Source: Arthrinium phaeospermum (lineage: Eukaryota > Ascomycota > Sordariomycetes > Amphisphaeriales > Apiosporaceae). Taken from it: a stretch of 64,000 nucleotides of DNA. The notes beneath the pieces were generated by a model. It was not told where the DNA came from. It saw nothing but the letters and a program-made list of their open reading frames with translations, and did not search any database. Below are positions 1-11,939 of this stretch, one piece after another. The stretch spans positions 2,790,001 through 2,854,000 of the forward strand of contig QYRS01000006.1 of the NCBI GenBank assembly GCA_006503535.1, given 5' to 3'. The position numbers and the translations under genes were made by a program. Position 1 is the first letter of the stretch. Each line of letters begins with the position of its first letter.

Positions 1-5
1 TATAC

Positions 6-816
6 TCATGCCATTTCCTTGACCAGTTTTTTGACCAGTTTCTTTTGCTGCTCCACGGTGAGGCTCTTCTCGTCTGTTTCTGTAACGGCCCGTCCGACGA
101 CGAGTACTGTCTTCATGTCCTTGCTGTTCACCCACATCTTGCCATTTCTGCCCACCGCTGTCTCGAAAGCAAGGCCGGCCGATCCGAGCTCGTCCAAGAC
201 GACGACCTTGCCCTCCTCGGCAGACTTGCGCATGAGGAGCCTTCGCGCCATCCCCAAGGAGATGCTGTAAAGCATGCCTTCTGATAGCGGGCCCAGCCCC
301 TCGGCCTTGCCTGTGCTTGGCGACACGCACTCCAGCTCCGGGTCCATGTGTCTGTTTGCAAGACTTACTCGGGCATACACCAGGTCTCCGGCGTGTAGTT
401 GAGGCCGGTTCTTCTTGGAGGCCATTTCAAAGGCCAGCTGGGGCAGCGTAGCATTGGATGTGTAATCTGAGAGAGTGACATAGAAGAAGTCAGCTGCAGT
501 GTGGTGGACTGTCCCAATAACCAAGTCGCCAACAGCTGGGATATACTAGGGTGTCATGTTAGTCTCTAGACATCTTCAATAACAAGGCAGGGAGAGAGGG
601 CTATGAACATACTCGTCCGCCATTGGATTCCACCCATATCAGGTTCTTCCTCCGATCTGTGACCAGCTGACCGGCAGTTGTGGGGATTAGGTCACTCGGA
701 GGGACATGCCTGAGACCGGGACCAAGCCTGAGAGGGTGTTTGGGGTGAGATGGTATTAAGGCCGGATCAATCTCATCACCAGGAAGGACGTAAACTTTGT
801 CTGTTTGGGTCGCCAT
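6..816 (-). CDS. rrp40: RNA exosome subunit Rrp40 (S1/KH cap protein)
   Basis: Two exons, 816-614 plus base 613, then 545-6; intron 612-546 with GTATGT donor and CTAG acceptor, phase 0. Product is 247 residues, normal for Rrp40. The start ATG (816-814) gives MATQTDKVYVLPGDEID; the exon junction restores NGGRYIPAVGDLVIG, the S1-domain strand that is conserved in this family, followed by a C-terminal KH-like domain with GRNGKMWV. Known role of the family: one of three S1/KH cap proteins on the exosome ring that threads RNA for 3'-5' degradation and rRNA/snoRNA processing in nucleus and cytoplasm. Divergently transcribed from ssz1 across 784 bp. The gene is complete although it ends six bases from the window edge. 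Confidence 0.93.
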
Positions 817-1600
817 CCTTGGCAGCTGAAAATGCAAGAGGGATTTTCTCTTGCACGATTTAGCTGTGTTGTCGACTTTTGCGAATTTCAGCGGTCCCCA
901 AAACAGCAGATACGTCGTGATGTTTGTACCTATGCGCGCTCGCTTGCCTTCGCTGAAAAATGATTAGGTATGGTTCAAGCACTGGTGTGGCTTGATATCA
1001 CGGAACGAGAGTGGATTACGACTTGGAGGGGCACTCGTGGCTGGTGGTTTTTTCTTAGGGCGGGACAGTGGGGGTAGTCCAGGCCTAGCATTTGCATAAT
1101 CACATTGTCGAAGTATGCGCTTGAACATTACATAAGTTCAACAGACATAAGCATTGACATGGCATTGAAGGCAACTCGAGGTGATAGTAGGAATTGCATT
1201 TTCTACAGTGGAATACACGTTTACGAATGATATTCATGGATGTAGCCTTACTCTATAGAAATACTACACCATTTCAACGAATGATACTAGTAGCAGTGGG
1301 ATACCTGCAGTCTGTAAGGATTGTCGGAACCCTAACATATGTGATGCAGCATACCTAGGTTAGGTGGTAGCAATAGCCTAGAGGCATTTATGCAGTGCAT
1401 CAGTGTTGCATAGCCAATGCTAGTGGGGGAAATTGATGGATTGACTTCCAATTTTTTAACGGGGCCTTTCCTCCTCGTAGTTGCTCTTGCATCCATGTGT
1501 GTAAAGAATTTCTTCAAGAGTTGAATATACTAGACGCTGCAAACCAGTCGTCACCTCAACACATCCACCCTTTTCCCTCCACGACAACCGATATTTGAAA
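817..1600. promoter_or_regulatory. Divergent intergenic region rrp40/ssz1
   Basis: Bidirectional promoter by position: rrp40 starts to the left, ssz1 to the right. AT-rich in the middle, with several short ORFs that lack protein character. No clear TATA box assigned; I see nothing else in it. Confidence 0.5.
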
Positions 1601-3298
1601 ATGGCTGCCAACGGGGAGCGAAAGACTGTTGCGCCGGACCAACGGTGCGCCATTGGTCTGACTTTTGGCAACTCTTACAGCTCCATCGCCTGCACTATCG
1701 ACGATAGTGCCGTGGTCATTGCCAACGAGGATGGTGATCGCCAGATCCCCTCCATCCTGTCCTACGTCGAGGGCGAGGAGTACACCGGAACACAGGCCAA
1801 GGCCTTCTTGGTCCGCAACGCCGAGAACACCGTCGTTTCTTTCCGTGATTTCCTCGGCCAGGACTTCAAGTCCATCGATCCCACCCACTGCCACGCCGCT
1901 GCGCACCCTCAGGATGCCAGTGGCAGTGTCGCCTTCTCCATCAAGGACAAGGCCGAGGGCGATGCCAACACAGTCTCCGTCTCCGAGGTCGCGACACGAT
2001 ACATCCGCCGCCTTGTGCAATCCGCTTCCGACTACCTCGGAAAGAAGGTCACCTCGGCCGTTCTGACCATCCCGACAAACTTCACCGACAAGCAATGCGA
2101 GGCCCTCATCCAGGCTGCCAACAACGCCGACCTCGAGGTCCTGCAGCTGATCAAGGAGCCCGTCGCCGACGTCCTGGCCTACGATGCGCGCCCCGAGGCC
2201 ATTCTCGAGGACAAGAACATCGTTGTGGCCGACCTTGGTGGCAGCCGCTCTGATGTCGCCGTTGTTGCTTCAAGAGGTGGAATGTACACCATCCTTGCTA
2301 CCGCCCACGACTACGAGTTCGCTGGTGTCCACCTGGACAAGGTCCTCATGGACCACTTCGCCAAAGAGTTCATGAAGAAGAACAAGGACGTCGACCCACG
2401 GGAAAACGCTCGCAGCTTGGCCAAGCTCAAGGCCGAGTCGGAGGCCGCCAAGAAGGCTCTTAGCATCGGAACCAACGCCTCTTTCAGCGTCGAGAGTCTT
2501 GCTGAGGGTATCGACTTCCAGTCCACCATCAACAGGCTGCGTTACGAGACCGTTGCCCGCAACGTGCTCGGTGGCATCAACAGACTGATCGAGGGTGTTG
2601 TTAAGAGCGCCGGCCTGGATGTGCTCGATATCGACGAGGTCATCCTGTCCGGTGGCACCTCGCACACCCCTAAGATTGCTTCCAACATGCGTAACATCTT
2701 CCCTGAAAGCACCCAGATCCAGGCTCCCTCCACCAACCCCGCGGCCATCAACCCCTCCGAGCTCCAGGCCCGCGGTGCTGCCCTGCAAGCCTCGCTCATC
2801 CAGGAGTATGACACCGAGGATGTCGAGCAGTCCACTCACCCTGCTGTCACGACTGTGGCTCATATTACCAACGCTATTGGTGTCGTCTCAGTAGGCCACG
2901 ATGGTGAGACCTTCTCTCCTATTATCGCCCCTGAGACTGCCGTCCCTGCCCGCCGAACCATCCACATCAACACACCTAAGGAGGGCGGTGATGTTCTCAT
3001 CAAGGTGATCGAGGGCAACACTCACATCAAGGTCACCAAGCCCGAGCCCAAGCCCGAGAAGAAGGATGAGGAGAAGGACGAGGACGACAGCGATTTCAGC
3101 GACGAGGAGGAAGAGGAAGACAAGCGCGAAAAGGTCTGGAAGTCCGGCGAGACTCTTGCCGAGGCTGCTGTCCGGGAGACCAAGAAGGGCAGCAAGGTGG
3201 AGGTCACCGTCAACGTTGCCGCTGATCTCAGTGTGACGATTACCGCGCGCGAGGTCGGCGGAAAGGGAGGCGTCAGGGGTAACATTGCTGCCCCATAG
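1601..3298 (+). CDS. ssz1: Hsp70-like ribosome-associated chaperone Ssz1
   Basis: Single exon, 565 residues. The ATG at 1601 sits in GAAAATGGCT, a good context; an in-frame TTG six bases upstream is not a start. The N-terminal actin-like ATPase fold (about residues 18-395) shows CAIGLTFGNSYSSIA, VLTIPTNFTDKQ, VVADLGGSRSDVAV and VILSGGTSHTPKI. The phosphate-1 motif lacks the usual DLGTT of canonical Hsp70s, which is characteristic of Ssz1. The C-terminal part is short and carries an acidic run (about 489-508) before the final beta segment; no EEVD or lid is present. Known role: pairs with zuotin to form the ribosome-associated complex (RAC), which stimulates Ssb Hsp70 on nascent chains. Distinguishing it from Ssa/Kar2 type Hsp70s is easy on length and motif loss. 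Confidence 0.93.
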   Translation: MAANGERKTVAPDQRCAIGLTFGNSYSSIACTIDDSAVVIANEDGDRQIPSILSYVEGEEYTGTQAKAFLVRNAENTVVSFRDFLGQDFKSIDPTHCHAAAHPQDASGSVAFSIKDKAEGDANTVSVSEVATRYIRRLVQSASDYLGKKVTSAVLTIPTNFTDKQCEALIQAANNADLEVLQLIKEPVADVLAYDARPEAILEDKNIVVADLGGSRSDVAVVASRGGMYTILATAHDYEFAGVHLDKVLMDHFAKEFMKKNKDVDPRENARSLAKLKAESEAAKKALSIGTNASFSVESLAEGIDFQSTINRLRYETVARNVLGGINRLIEGVVKSAGLDVLDIDEVILSGGTSHTPKIASNMRNIFPESTQIQAPSTNPAAINPSELQARGAALQASLIQEYDTEDVEQSTHPAVTTVAHITNAIGVVSVGHDGETFSPIIAPETAVPARRTIHINTPKEGGDVLIKVIEGNTHIKVTKPEPKPEKKDEEKDEDDSDFSDEEEEEDKREKVWKSGETLAEAAVRETKKGSKVEVTVNVAADLSVTITAREVGGKGGVRGNIAAP

Positions 3299-4684
3299 AT
3301 TACATCACGACGATCATGAGTCCAAGGTAGACAAACAGATAAACGGGGGGTAGTGGCGCAATTTGGGGGTCTGATAGAATAACCAAAAGAACGAATGCTT
3401 TCCCATCATGGGCGCCACCTAATGCTCCTCCACGTGATTTCGTCTCTGGCCAGCTATCTAGCTACCTTTTCACCCGCCGACTATCTCGTCGTCCGCTGCT
3501 GGTCATCCGCCGTCGACTGGCCAGCCCAGCTAGTACCAGCTATCCCGTTCATCCCACCACCGTCCCCAAGCCGCAAGACAGAGTTTCAGCTCGACAAAAG
3601 GCGTCTGGGACGAGAGTAAGCTTTGCATGTAGAGCCAGTATCCCCGACCTCGTGTTCTGGGTTCGTCCCAGACTTTGTTAGCAAGTTCAAGGGAGCTTCG
3701 TCGTCATGCCCAGAGCAGGCAAGGCGACAGCTCCAAGACGTACTGTGGCTAAGCTGCCATGGCGCGAGTTATTAGGAAGCAAGGAGTGGTTCGCTCGCAG
3801 CACGTGTCGAAGGTCATGACTTCGTGTGATGGGCTGTATGCATGCCGATATGGGCGCACACATGGTGGGTGGCTCTTTTGGAGGAGCTCCTTCTACTACA
3901 GCTGGTAAAAAGCACGTCCGTGAAGCAGTCCAGCCGGACCTCCCAATGGGGAAGGAGGATACTAACATTGCTGCTATGCAACATATCCCAGAGGGGGAAA
4001 GGTATCGAGCTGGTGGACGTAAGCTCGATATATGCGTGTGATGAGAGTCGTCTTACCGAAGCAGGCTGGGAGATCAAGTTGACGGCACCATTCCCCCCCT
4101 GATTCACGTAGTGCTAAAGATATAGAAGAGTAGAGTGTCACTTGCTCGGCTCTATTGATGATTGCATATACGGCCGCCATACTAACGCACCACGCCAGGT
4201 AAAGTCTGGTGAGAAGGCGTACGAACCACCAACTAAATCGCTTCTTCAAAAATGCAAAAGGGAAAACACCAGTTCTTTTGATCAAGTAATGCTCGCTAAA
4301 CACCATGTCTGCCGTTATCGCTTGGCAGAGTACCATGGCTGGATGTGTAATGGAAACGAAATCTTTCCTCCCAGGACGACGAATGAGAATGAAGGGCAAG
4401 CTGATAAACAAATGAGATCGCAGAGGAAGCCAGCAACGCCTCCTGTTTTGCTGCGATTTCGTCTTAGATTCTTTTTTCATTCCACTGGCGCCCGTAACTC
4501 CAACAACGCCCCTTCCCCTAATTTCCCCCAAGGTCTCAAAGAGACGCCGCTCTGTGATTACCTAGAAAATTACCACCCCAAATGCATGCTCAACGAAACG
4601 TAGGATATACACATAAAAGCGCTGGTCGTGTTTTATATCGCGAACATGAAGAAACGCGTCAGATACTATTTTGAAGCATAGCTC
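3299..4684. other. Convergent intergenic region, no gene seen
   Basis: Lies between the 3' ends of ssz1 and the NT-C2 gene. Overlapping open frames occur on both strands around 3974-4603 (up to 185 codons), but none has family resemblance, domain character or splice support. Probably 3' UTRs plus spacer. Confidence 0.5.
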
Positions 4685-6795
4685 TCAAGCGACAGAGGCG
4701 CCGGGCAATGCCCAGGACACCAGATCGGACCTGACTTCGAACTCGTCGACCTCCCTCGGCCTGCGGAAGCCTTCACGCCCACGATCCTGTTGGCCCGTAT
4801 GGGAATCGCGTTCTGAGCTGAGGCTACCCAGCGTGGGCGCGAGACTGGTCAGACTTTCGCGCCGGCCGTGGCTGCTATTGTTACTGGTGTTGCTATTGGC
4901 ACTCTCGATGAACACCGCAGGGCCCAGCCCCCCGTTGCCGCTGTTCACGGCGGCGTCGAGGCTGAAGGGCCCATTGTGGCCACTTTCTCGGCTATGTTGC
5001 CGCCGGTGGCTGTTGTGGGCAGCGCCAAGGCGATGACGCGATGTTGAGCGCCCTTTGTGAGAGCGTGAGGAATGGGTGCTGCCAGAATGCTGAAGATTGT
5101 TTCCGTTGTTCTCCGGTTGACCGCTCAGGGGAGGCGAGCCGACCACGGTCGAAAGCCCGCTCTTCTCGCTCGTGCCGCTGTGGTGACGATGGTGCATGTA
5201 CCGGCGCAATTTCCTGAGATCGCTAGGTCTGAGGGTGTTGTGGCCGACTTCCTCGCTGCCGCTACTGCGACTGCTGCCTGCGTCATCTTGGAACCTGGTT
5301 TTGCTTCTCGAATCCGCTTCTCGATATCGGTAAGCAGCTGACGGGTTCTTCCAACCATCCCCACCACCAAATATGTCCTCCACGCATTCATCGGCTGGCA
5401 GCTCGCCGGGCTGGCATGACCAAGAGGCAGCAAGGGCGCGTCGATACATATCTTGCAGCTCGCTGGCATCTCTTGTTTTGGCACTCGACGGGTTTTGCGT
5501 CTTAGTCTTGCCCAGGGACGGGTCATCCTGATCCACGGCAGACTCGCCAGATGTCATTATACCCGCGATACCTCCAAACATAGGTGCTGTCTTGAGCGCA
5601 GGCGCTACGTAGTTCCGATCTCCGTCAAGCTGTACCATAAGGATGCCGATCTTCAAGGTGCTGTTGATCTTGCTGTCCTGCATCAAATAGCGACGCACGA
5701 TACCTTCCTCGGCCATATCTTCCTCCAGGATCACCCCTTCGGATGAGCTGGTGGTAGCCGCCCCTTGGGACATCGTACTTTTTGGGCTACTGGGCGGTCT
5801 TGAATCGTGTCCGCTCCCCGGCCTGCCATTCAAGGCTGGGCCAAGAATCTTCTCGCGCGCATGATCTAAGCTGGAACGAGCTCTGGCGCGGCCAGTTGTT
5901 CCCCCGCCTGTCCCGCCTGTCCCGCCTGTTCCCCCTGGTGCTGATGATATGCTTCGTCGTGGAAAATTCTCACTTTCCTCCACATATTCGCTAAGATTCA
6001 ACTTGACAGTGCCGAGTACAATCCTCTCCTCCCTTATTCCTGTCCCGGAGGGGAATTCTTGGGCGACCTCGAACTCAATTGGGCATTCGGTCAGGATGTT
6101 GTTCCGGTCAATCGTTATCCGCAGCGGCACGACCTTGGAGTAGTTGAAGGAGACGCGGTGACTGGTACTATCGATGGGACATTTGTCCGTTCGGCTTCGG
6201 TGTTCGCCATGCATGGAATGTGGAAGATGCCATTTGATCTGGGAGGTGCCGCTCACGAGCGGGACGTTGTTGAGGTCGTAGATGGTCAGGTGTAACTCGA
6301 ACTTGGGCTTGCGCGCCTTGTTCACTAGAATGGGCAAAAGCGAAGGCATGGTCAGCTTGTTTCTCGAGGCCGGCGCATCGCCTCCAGCAACGGAACAGCA
6401 GGCGGTGATGCTAATAGTATATGAGACAGCGGGTGGGTCTGTCGCATTCTTGAAAGAGCTGCCCAGACACAAGGAGTGGCAGCATTGACAGAAGGGATCA
6501 AACAAAGAAGCGAGATATCCATATGCCTGTAACACGCATCTATCCAAATAATTGTAACCGGGCAAAGTCCAGCCGCAGCGCCCATGGGGTTGGGGGGATG
6601 GGTGCTTCGGGACTTTCGGGAAACTCCCACTCTCCCAGCGGAATGCCACCGATTAGAGTACAAAGACAGAAACAGACTCTGGGCCGCCGGGGGAGAAAAG
6701 GAAACCCAAAAAGACCAGCGGACAAACCAGACCAAAAGTAACGCAAGAAGGAAAGCGAACGCTCGGGGAGGGATGTGCTTACTCAAAGACGCCAT
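4685..6795 (-). CDS. NT-C2 domain protein (EEIG1/EHBP1-type N-terminal C2)
   Basis: Proposed as two exons: a 13-nt first exon 6795-6783 (ATGGCGTCTTTGA) with GTAAGC donor, a 458-bp intron, and exon 6324-4685 after TTCTAG with a CTGAC branch site about 30 bp upstream. The joined start reads MASLMNKARKPKFELHL and the protein has 550 residues. The unspliced alternative starts at ATG 6349-6347 (MPSLLPILVNKARK) and would give 10 or so different N-terminal residues. Residues about 5-150 form the NT-C2 fold (FELHLTIYDLNNVPLVSG, RVSFNYSKVVPLRITIDR, GTVKLNLSEYV). The rest is low-complexity, Ser/Gly/His-rich, with one conserved block (EEGIVRRYLMQDSKINSTLK). Fungal relatives are poorly characterised; the C2 fold suggests membrane or vesicle association, which is inference. 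Divergent from pop1. Confidence 0.85.
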
Positions 6796-7789
6796 AATCT
6801 TATAACCGCATTCACCCCAATGGTTGGCGGCTGGACTTCACCCGTTTCGGTTCCGTGGGGGATGGGAGGACAGAGCCGTCCGTTATCACCGAGCGATGCA
6901 CAAGGGCAGCAGCAGTTGTTGACGTATGGCGTAGGCGTAGGTGATAGCGTTCATGGTTTATTAGGCGAGAAAGGCTTATCGCAGTATTCTCCGGCTGGCC
7001 CGGCGGAAGGGGGGAGTCCACATATGCGACAGGATAAGAGAAACACGGGAGAAACTGAGAAAGTCGAAGACTAGAAGGAGGTGATAGAACACGAAACAAG
7101 CCTTTCTACGTTAGTAAACCTGCGCCTGCCCTGCACGGCACAGACGCGGCACTCAGGAGGGAGGCCCCCCTAATGAGCCAAAGATCGTTTCTTCTCCTCT
7201 CCTAATCCCTAATGCAAAGCATGTCCACGTCATTTCACTTGTCAGATTTCGGTCCACTGAATTGCTCCAGGGACTCGGAGAAGCTAAGAGATCGCGGGTG
7301 GGGACTACTTCAGCTGGGTCGGCGTTGTGGCTTCTAATTTTGAAATGTGGCGCTGCGCCAAAGTGTAAACGAAAAAAAAAAAAAGTACAGCAACCAGTGT
7401 CTACGGTACAGCTCCAACACGCTTTTGGGCTAAGGCAAAACGCGTTAATTGACGAATCCCAGAGCCTCAGAGGCGTAGGTCCATCTCCAGTAGCTCCCAT
7501 CTGTCAGAAATGAACCAATGAGCAATGTGCAACACATCATGATCTAAAGGTCTTTTCTTGTTTCTCCTGTCGACGTTACATAAACTGTAGTGTACCGCAC
7601 AGCCAACGCCGTCTTCAACAACCAAGACCACCACCAGGTCCGTGGCTGGCTGACACTGCCCAAGCTTGTCTCTTGGGCTGGAGATAAAGTTCTCGCCCTT
7701 TGGTTGTCAGCCAGGATTTGGAGCACTAAACCGAGATTGATCCGGCTGCACCAACTTGGGAGCCCAACCGCTACCGTTGTATTCTCACC
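6796..7789. promoter_or_regulatory. Divergent promoter region, NT-C2 gene / pop1
   Basis: Nearly 1 kb between two divergent start codons. It contains an A13 homopolymer at 7372-7384 but no recognisable gene. Assigned as promoters and leaders by position only. Confidence 0.5.
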
Positions 7790-10525
7790 ATGGCTTCACA
7801 GCAGAGCAGTGCTATGCCATTCAGGCAGAACAAGCCTGCCAATGGACAGGGTATGGGTTCTAAAAAACGACCATCAGAAAACTCGTCCTCGGGTAACGCA
7901 AACAAGAGACCCAAAACGGGAGAGCAGAATGGAGGCGCACGAAAGTCCAAGATACATACCGTGAGGGCCATTGCGGCTCAGTATCCAGACGATGCGCTGA
8001 AGGATGGCGAATTAGACATGCAGGCGTTCATCAATGCTCGGAGCTTCGAGATCAAGGCTCTGGATGAGAGCATGCGCCGGACCGCCACGTCCCAGACGAG
8101 CCGCGCTTTCCAGAAGGTTCCCTTTTCGCTGAGGCGGCGAGCAGCAGCACACAACCACAAGAGGGTACCAAAGCGGCTTCAGAAACGAGCCAGGAAGGAG
8201 ATGGTCAACGACAACACGCCTACCGTTAGTGCACGTACGCGTAAGCCTGCCAGTACACGGGCTCGTCTCCGTGCTGAGACTGCCAAACGCCTGGGAAAGC
8301 TGGTGGAGAGAAAGCGGAAGAAGTCCCTGCAAAAGCAGGGTGGGTTGGACCCTGAAATCGTCCAGGTCAGAGCGGCAAGACCAAAGATCAGAAGAAACGC
8401 ACTCAACAGTCCTCTGGTTACCGAAAAGATGTTCAAAAAGCGACAGCTGGACAAGACATGGCTTCCAACTCACCTTTGGCTTGCGAAAAGAGCGCGGATG
8501 ACGAAGCCCAAAGAGCCTCTATGGAGGTTCGCCATACCTATAACACCCAACGCGAAAGTATACCGTACTACTCATCGAGCCCATTGGGAGAAGGGGGCAA
8601 TAGCATGGGATATGAGTTATATGAGTACCATTAGCCTCTGTGGCATTACAAGATGCATAGAACAAGTTTTGAGGTCTCTTGGTCTGACGGAGGATTGGCT
8701 TTGGAACGACAAGCCGAAAGGCCAAGATTGGAGATCGGGGGCAAGCCATTGGAGTACGACCTTGACTCGTAAAAAGGGGGTGGATATGCGGACCATTGGT
8801 CCAGCCACCATTCTCTGGAACCCTGAGGAAAACGACAATGCGACAGCTGAGACGACCAAGACAAGACGTCTGTTCATCAGGGTCCATCCCTCAGCTTTCC
8901 TCGAAACGTTCAATGAATTGCTGAGGTTGGCAAAAGGGGTTACGCCCAAACCCTACGTTGAAGATCTACGATACGAAATCGGCAGTATTGATGTGACCGG
9001 CCCAAGCGCCACAGAAGCACTCTCTACTGTGTTGAAGTCGTACTACAGCAAGCCTGGGTCAAAGGAAGCTCACGCGGCAAAGTTCGAGTCTCTCGTTGGT
9101 CGGGTTGAGCCCTCATCGCTTCCGACTGGGTCTCTCCTGGCCTTCTCAGCTATGGATCCTCGTCTTCAACACCCGCCCCGGAGACTTCCAACAAGCAAAG
9201 AGAACGGGTCTGGTGTTGAGACTGTGGCTAAATGGTATCAATTATATCAAAGCTCTAAGCCGTTTGCGCTCTTCGACCGTGATTCACGCTACAAGGCTTC
9301 CCGCCTGCCCTCCCTGAAATCCTTGAACAGGCGCCGGGGTAAGGGGGCACCTGGCACTTTACTTGAACCTACCCAAGTCGATCCAGAAATACCCCTCATT
9401 CTTCTTTCCCACCGGCCACCCATGGTACAGGGTCATTCCGAAGGCCCGGGCACTTGGACAGTGCTGCTGCCCTGGAAGTGCGTTCTTCCAGTCTGGTACA
9501 GTCTCATGCACTGCCCGCTGTCGACAGGGGGGAATGTGATGTTTGGTGGGCTTAACGAGCTCCGGCAACTTGCTTTCGAGCAGAGGGTCCCATGGTTTCC
9601 AGGTGATGTTATCGGGTCCGACGCTGGAATGGAGTGGGAACTACAACAGCGACATGAACGGAAGAGTGCATGGGACCGTATGCCGAAAGGCAAGCGGGTG
9701 AACTATGACACTTTGGATCTTGGAGCCGACCGAAAGGGCGAGATAGGAAACGGCTGGAGTTGCGATTTCGAGACTCTGCTGGGCATGCAATCACAAACAA
9801 ATCTCAATTCGGAAGATGTCACCATGGTCGATGCAGAAAACGAGACAGCTGATACTGCGACCACCCAGGCAAGAAAGGGCTCAGATCCATTGCAGCAAGT
9901 GAGACACATCTCGAAGGCAGAACTGCAGTCATACCGAGCGCCAAAAGCTGAACCGCTTCCGCCGTTCTCTGTAACTACAGTAAGGGTGAGCTTCCTTTCG
10001 CGAGGCACACCAGACACTTGCGCACGGATCTACCGGCTGCCTAAGGAGCAGCCCGCGTCGACGCAAGCCGAAGTCCCCGCGACGGAGCCGCCAACGAAGA
10101 GAAGCAGCACCAGCAAGCTCCCAGCCGATATTAGGAAGCAATGGCTCGCGCAGATACCCCAGAGCTCGCCTGCTACCAGGCAAGGCAAGCCGAAGAAGCC
10201 GCCGAAGTTCAACGTGTCCAGTGAGATGAACCCGGAGACGCGGAAACGCCTGCTGGCGCAGGAGCTCCTTAAGCAGCCTCCGACAAGCTACCCGCCTGCC
10301 GCACCGACCCAGGATAACATCAATGGCCACCCGCTCTGCCCTGATGCTGAAGATCTCATCGGGTTCGTCACGGCCGGCAGCTATCATCTCAGGACGGGGC
10401 AGTCGGAGGGTATTGCTACCATCTCGGCTGCCGAAGCGGTCCAGCACAAGACTGGCGAGGGGCTGTGCATAGTACGGAATGTCGGCCAAAATGTCGGCTG
10501 GATCGCTAGGTGGAAGTTGGTGTAG
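7790..10525 (+). CDS. pop1: RNase P/MRP protein subunit Pop1
   Basis: Single exon of 911 residues, start ATG in CACCATGGCT. The basic N-terminal POP1 region (about residues 50-240) has FINARSFEIKALDESM, QKVPFSLRRRAAAHNHKR and WLPTHLWLAKRARM, all family hallmarks. The POPLD domain lies around residues 540-650, with VPWFPGDVIGSDAGMEWE. The C-terminus ends with a conserved glycine-rich strand, VGQNVGWIARWKLV. Known role: largest protein of nuclear RNase P and RNase MRP, needed for tRNA 5' maturation and rRNA processing. The region about 680-860 is disordered and variable (Pro/Lys-rich). Length is normal for filamentous fungi. Confidence 0.96.
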   Translation: MASQQSSAMPFRQNKPANGQGMGSKKRPSENSSSGNANKRPKTGEQNGGARKSKIHTVRAIAAQYPDDALKDGELDMQAFINARSFEIKALDESMRRTATSQTSRAFQKVPFSLRRRAAAHNHKRVPKRLQKRARKEMVNDNTPTVSARTRKPASTRARLRAETAKRLGKLVERKRKKSLQKQGGLDPEIVQVRAARPKIRRNALNSPLVTEKMFKKRQLDKTWLPTHLWLAKRARMTKPKEPLWRFAIPITPNAKVYRTTHRAHWEKGAIAWDMSYMSTISLCGITRCIEQVLRSLGLTEDWLWNDKPKGQDWRSGASHWSTTLTRKKGVDMRTIGPATILWNPEENDNATAETTKTRRLFIRVHPSAFLETFNELLRLAKGVTPKPYVEDLRYEIGSIDVTGPSATEALSTVLKSYYSKPGSKEAHAAKFESLVGRVEPSSLPTGSLLAFSAMDPRLQHPPRRLPTSKENGSGVETVAKWYQLYQSSKPFALFDRDSRYKASRLPSLKSLNRRRGKGAPGTLLEPTQVDPEIPLILLSHRPPMVQGHSEGPGTWTVLLPWKCVLPVWYSLMHCPLSTGGNVMFGGLNELRQLAFEQRVPWFPGDVIGSDAGMEWELQQRHERKSAWDRMPKGKRVNYDTLDLGADRKGEIGNGWSCDFETLLGMQSQTNLNSEDVTMVDAENETADTATTQARKGSDPLQQVRHISKAELQSYRAPKAEPLPPFSVTTVRVSFLSRGTPDTCARIYRLPKEQPASTQAEVPATEPPTKRSSTSKLPADIRKQWLAQIPQSSPATRQGKPKKPPKFNVSSEMNPETRKRLLAQELLKQPPTSYPPAAPTQDNINGHPLCPDAEDLIGFVTAGSYHLRTGQSEGIATISAAEAVQHKTGEGLCIVRNVGQNVGWIARWKLV

Positions 10526-11939
10526 ATATCACATCTGGAGTGTAAATAACCTTGACGCATTATGCGGGAAAGGGGGCCGTGTACGAGAAGATGCCAACGC
10601 CAGTTTTGGACTGTGGCGAAGACGTATCAGCCAGTTGACAAGGACATAATTAACTGACAGCGACTGCGGGCACTCAGATCAGAGATCGTCCACACTTGCC
10701 AGGAAATTAGCATAGCTAGTATAATGCAACGTCGAGTCAGAAGGCCTGTTTTTCGGCAACCAAGTATTTTTCCCCGGCGAAACTCGCAAAAGGTGACGAT
10801 CGACGACACTGCACAGCAGATGATATTCCTTCTTTCTACCACTGTAAGTCCCCTTTCATCGTCAACACGGATACGCGTCAACGAATTCTAAGTTGTAGAT
10901 GGACAACATTTTCTTGGTTGAGCTGAGATGGGCGTCGCTCATTGCACATATATTTACCGGAGCAGTGTACGCTTCCGATAGTAAGATTTTGCTGTCATGT
11001 TCGGGTCGCATCATGTGCTTGGCATGATTGCTTGCTGTGCAATTTCAACTACACCCATTTCGAGAAGGACAATGCAACACGAGATGGTGATATCTAAACC
11101 CAAGCAAGCTTCTCCGCATAGTCCACGTTGGTCACCTCTTAAGCGAGCTTTGCACATTGGCGGGGTGTTACATTGTGCCCACCTGGGGCACCGCCGCTCT
11201 GAGTATAAGCACCGGCTTGGCATGGCCGTTTGTGGTGAGTAGCTACCCATCTCCTCAATCTAGCTAAGGTTCCTGTCACCGCCGTCACACCCATTCGGGG
11301 GACCTTTGGGAGGGCATCGTGCCAAGAAAGCCCACCACCATTACCAACATCCAGGTAGTCAGGCACGCAAGCACGGTACCAATAAGTGCAGGTAGGTATT
11401 TCACCACTGGCGATCGCTCGCACAAACCGGGAGATGGTGCCTACCATGAGCGACGGTCACATGCAAAGTCCCAAGTTACACGGAATCGATGCAATCTGGG
11501 GAAGTAGCGACTGCAGTTGAGGACGGTTGGGGTACCGCGGCTTGGTGTTACCTACCCCTTCTTTTCCTGGCATCTGGAGTTGCAGTTGCTTGGTGCTTCC
11601 TGTGGTGGGTCGCAAGCGAGTAGACGGGATGACGGAATACCATGTCGACTGACCCTGGTTTCACGGTGTGGATTGTTGTTCGTGGAGTACAGGCTGCAGG
11701 TACCCCCCATCGCGGTTTCCTCTTCTTCAGGCCGTTGGCGTATAAGTACAAAGAGGTTGCTGTTGTCATTCAACAGAGCACGGGCAGTCCAGTGTCCAAG
11801 GCCGCCCTCCTCTCACCAAGCTTCAAGTTTGGGTCGACTCCTGGTCGGCTGTAAAACTTCCGATATATCAAAGGAAGTGAGGACGAGTTTATACCAATCC
11901 GAGCAGCTTCTCAGGCATTGATACTTCCGCCCTTTCGCG
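10526..11939. other. Intergenic region upstream of secreted oxidase
   Basis: Between the pop1 stop and the oxidase ATG. Short frames only (up to 134 codons on + at 11517-11921, none with protein character). Holds the pop1 3' UTR and presumably the oxidase promoter; nothing else recognised. Confidence 0.45.

Noticed and set aside
3974..4531. 185-codon minus-strand ORF in a convergent spacer
   Set aside because: No domain, starts and ends without splice or context support; overlaps another random frame.
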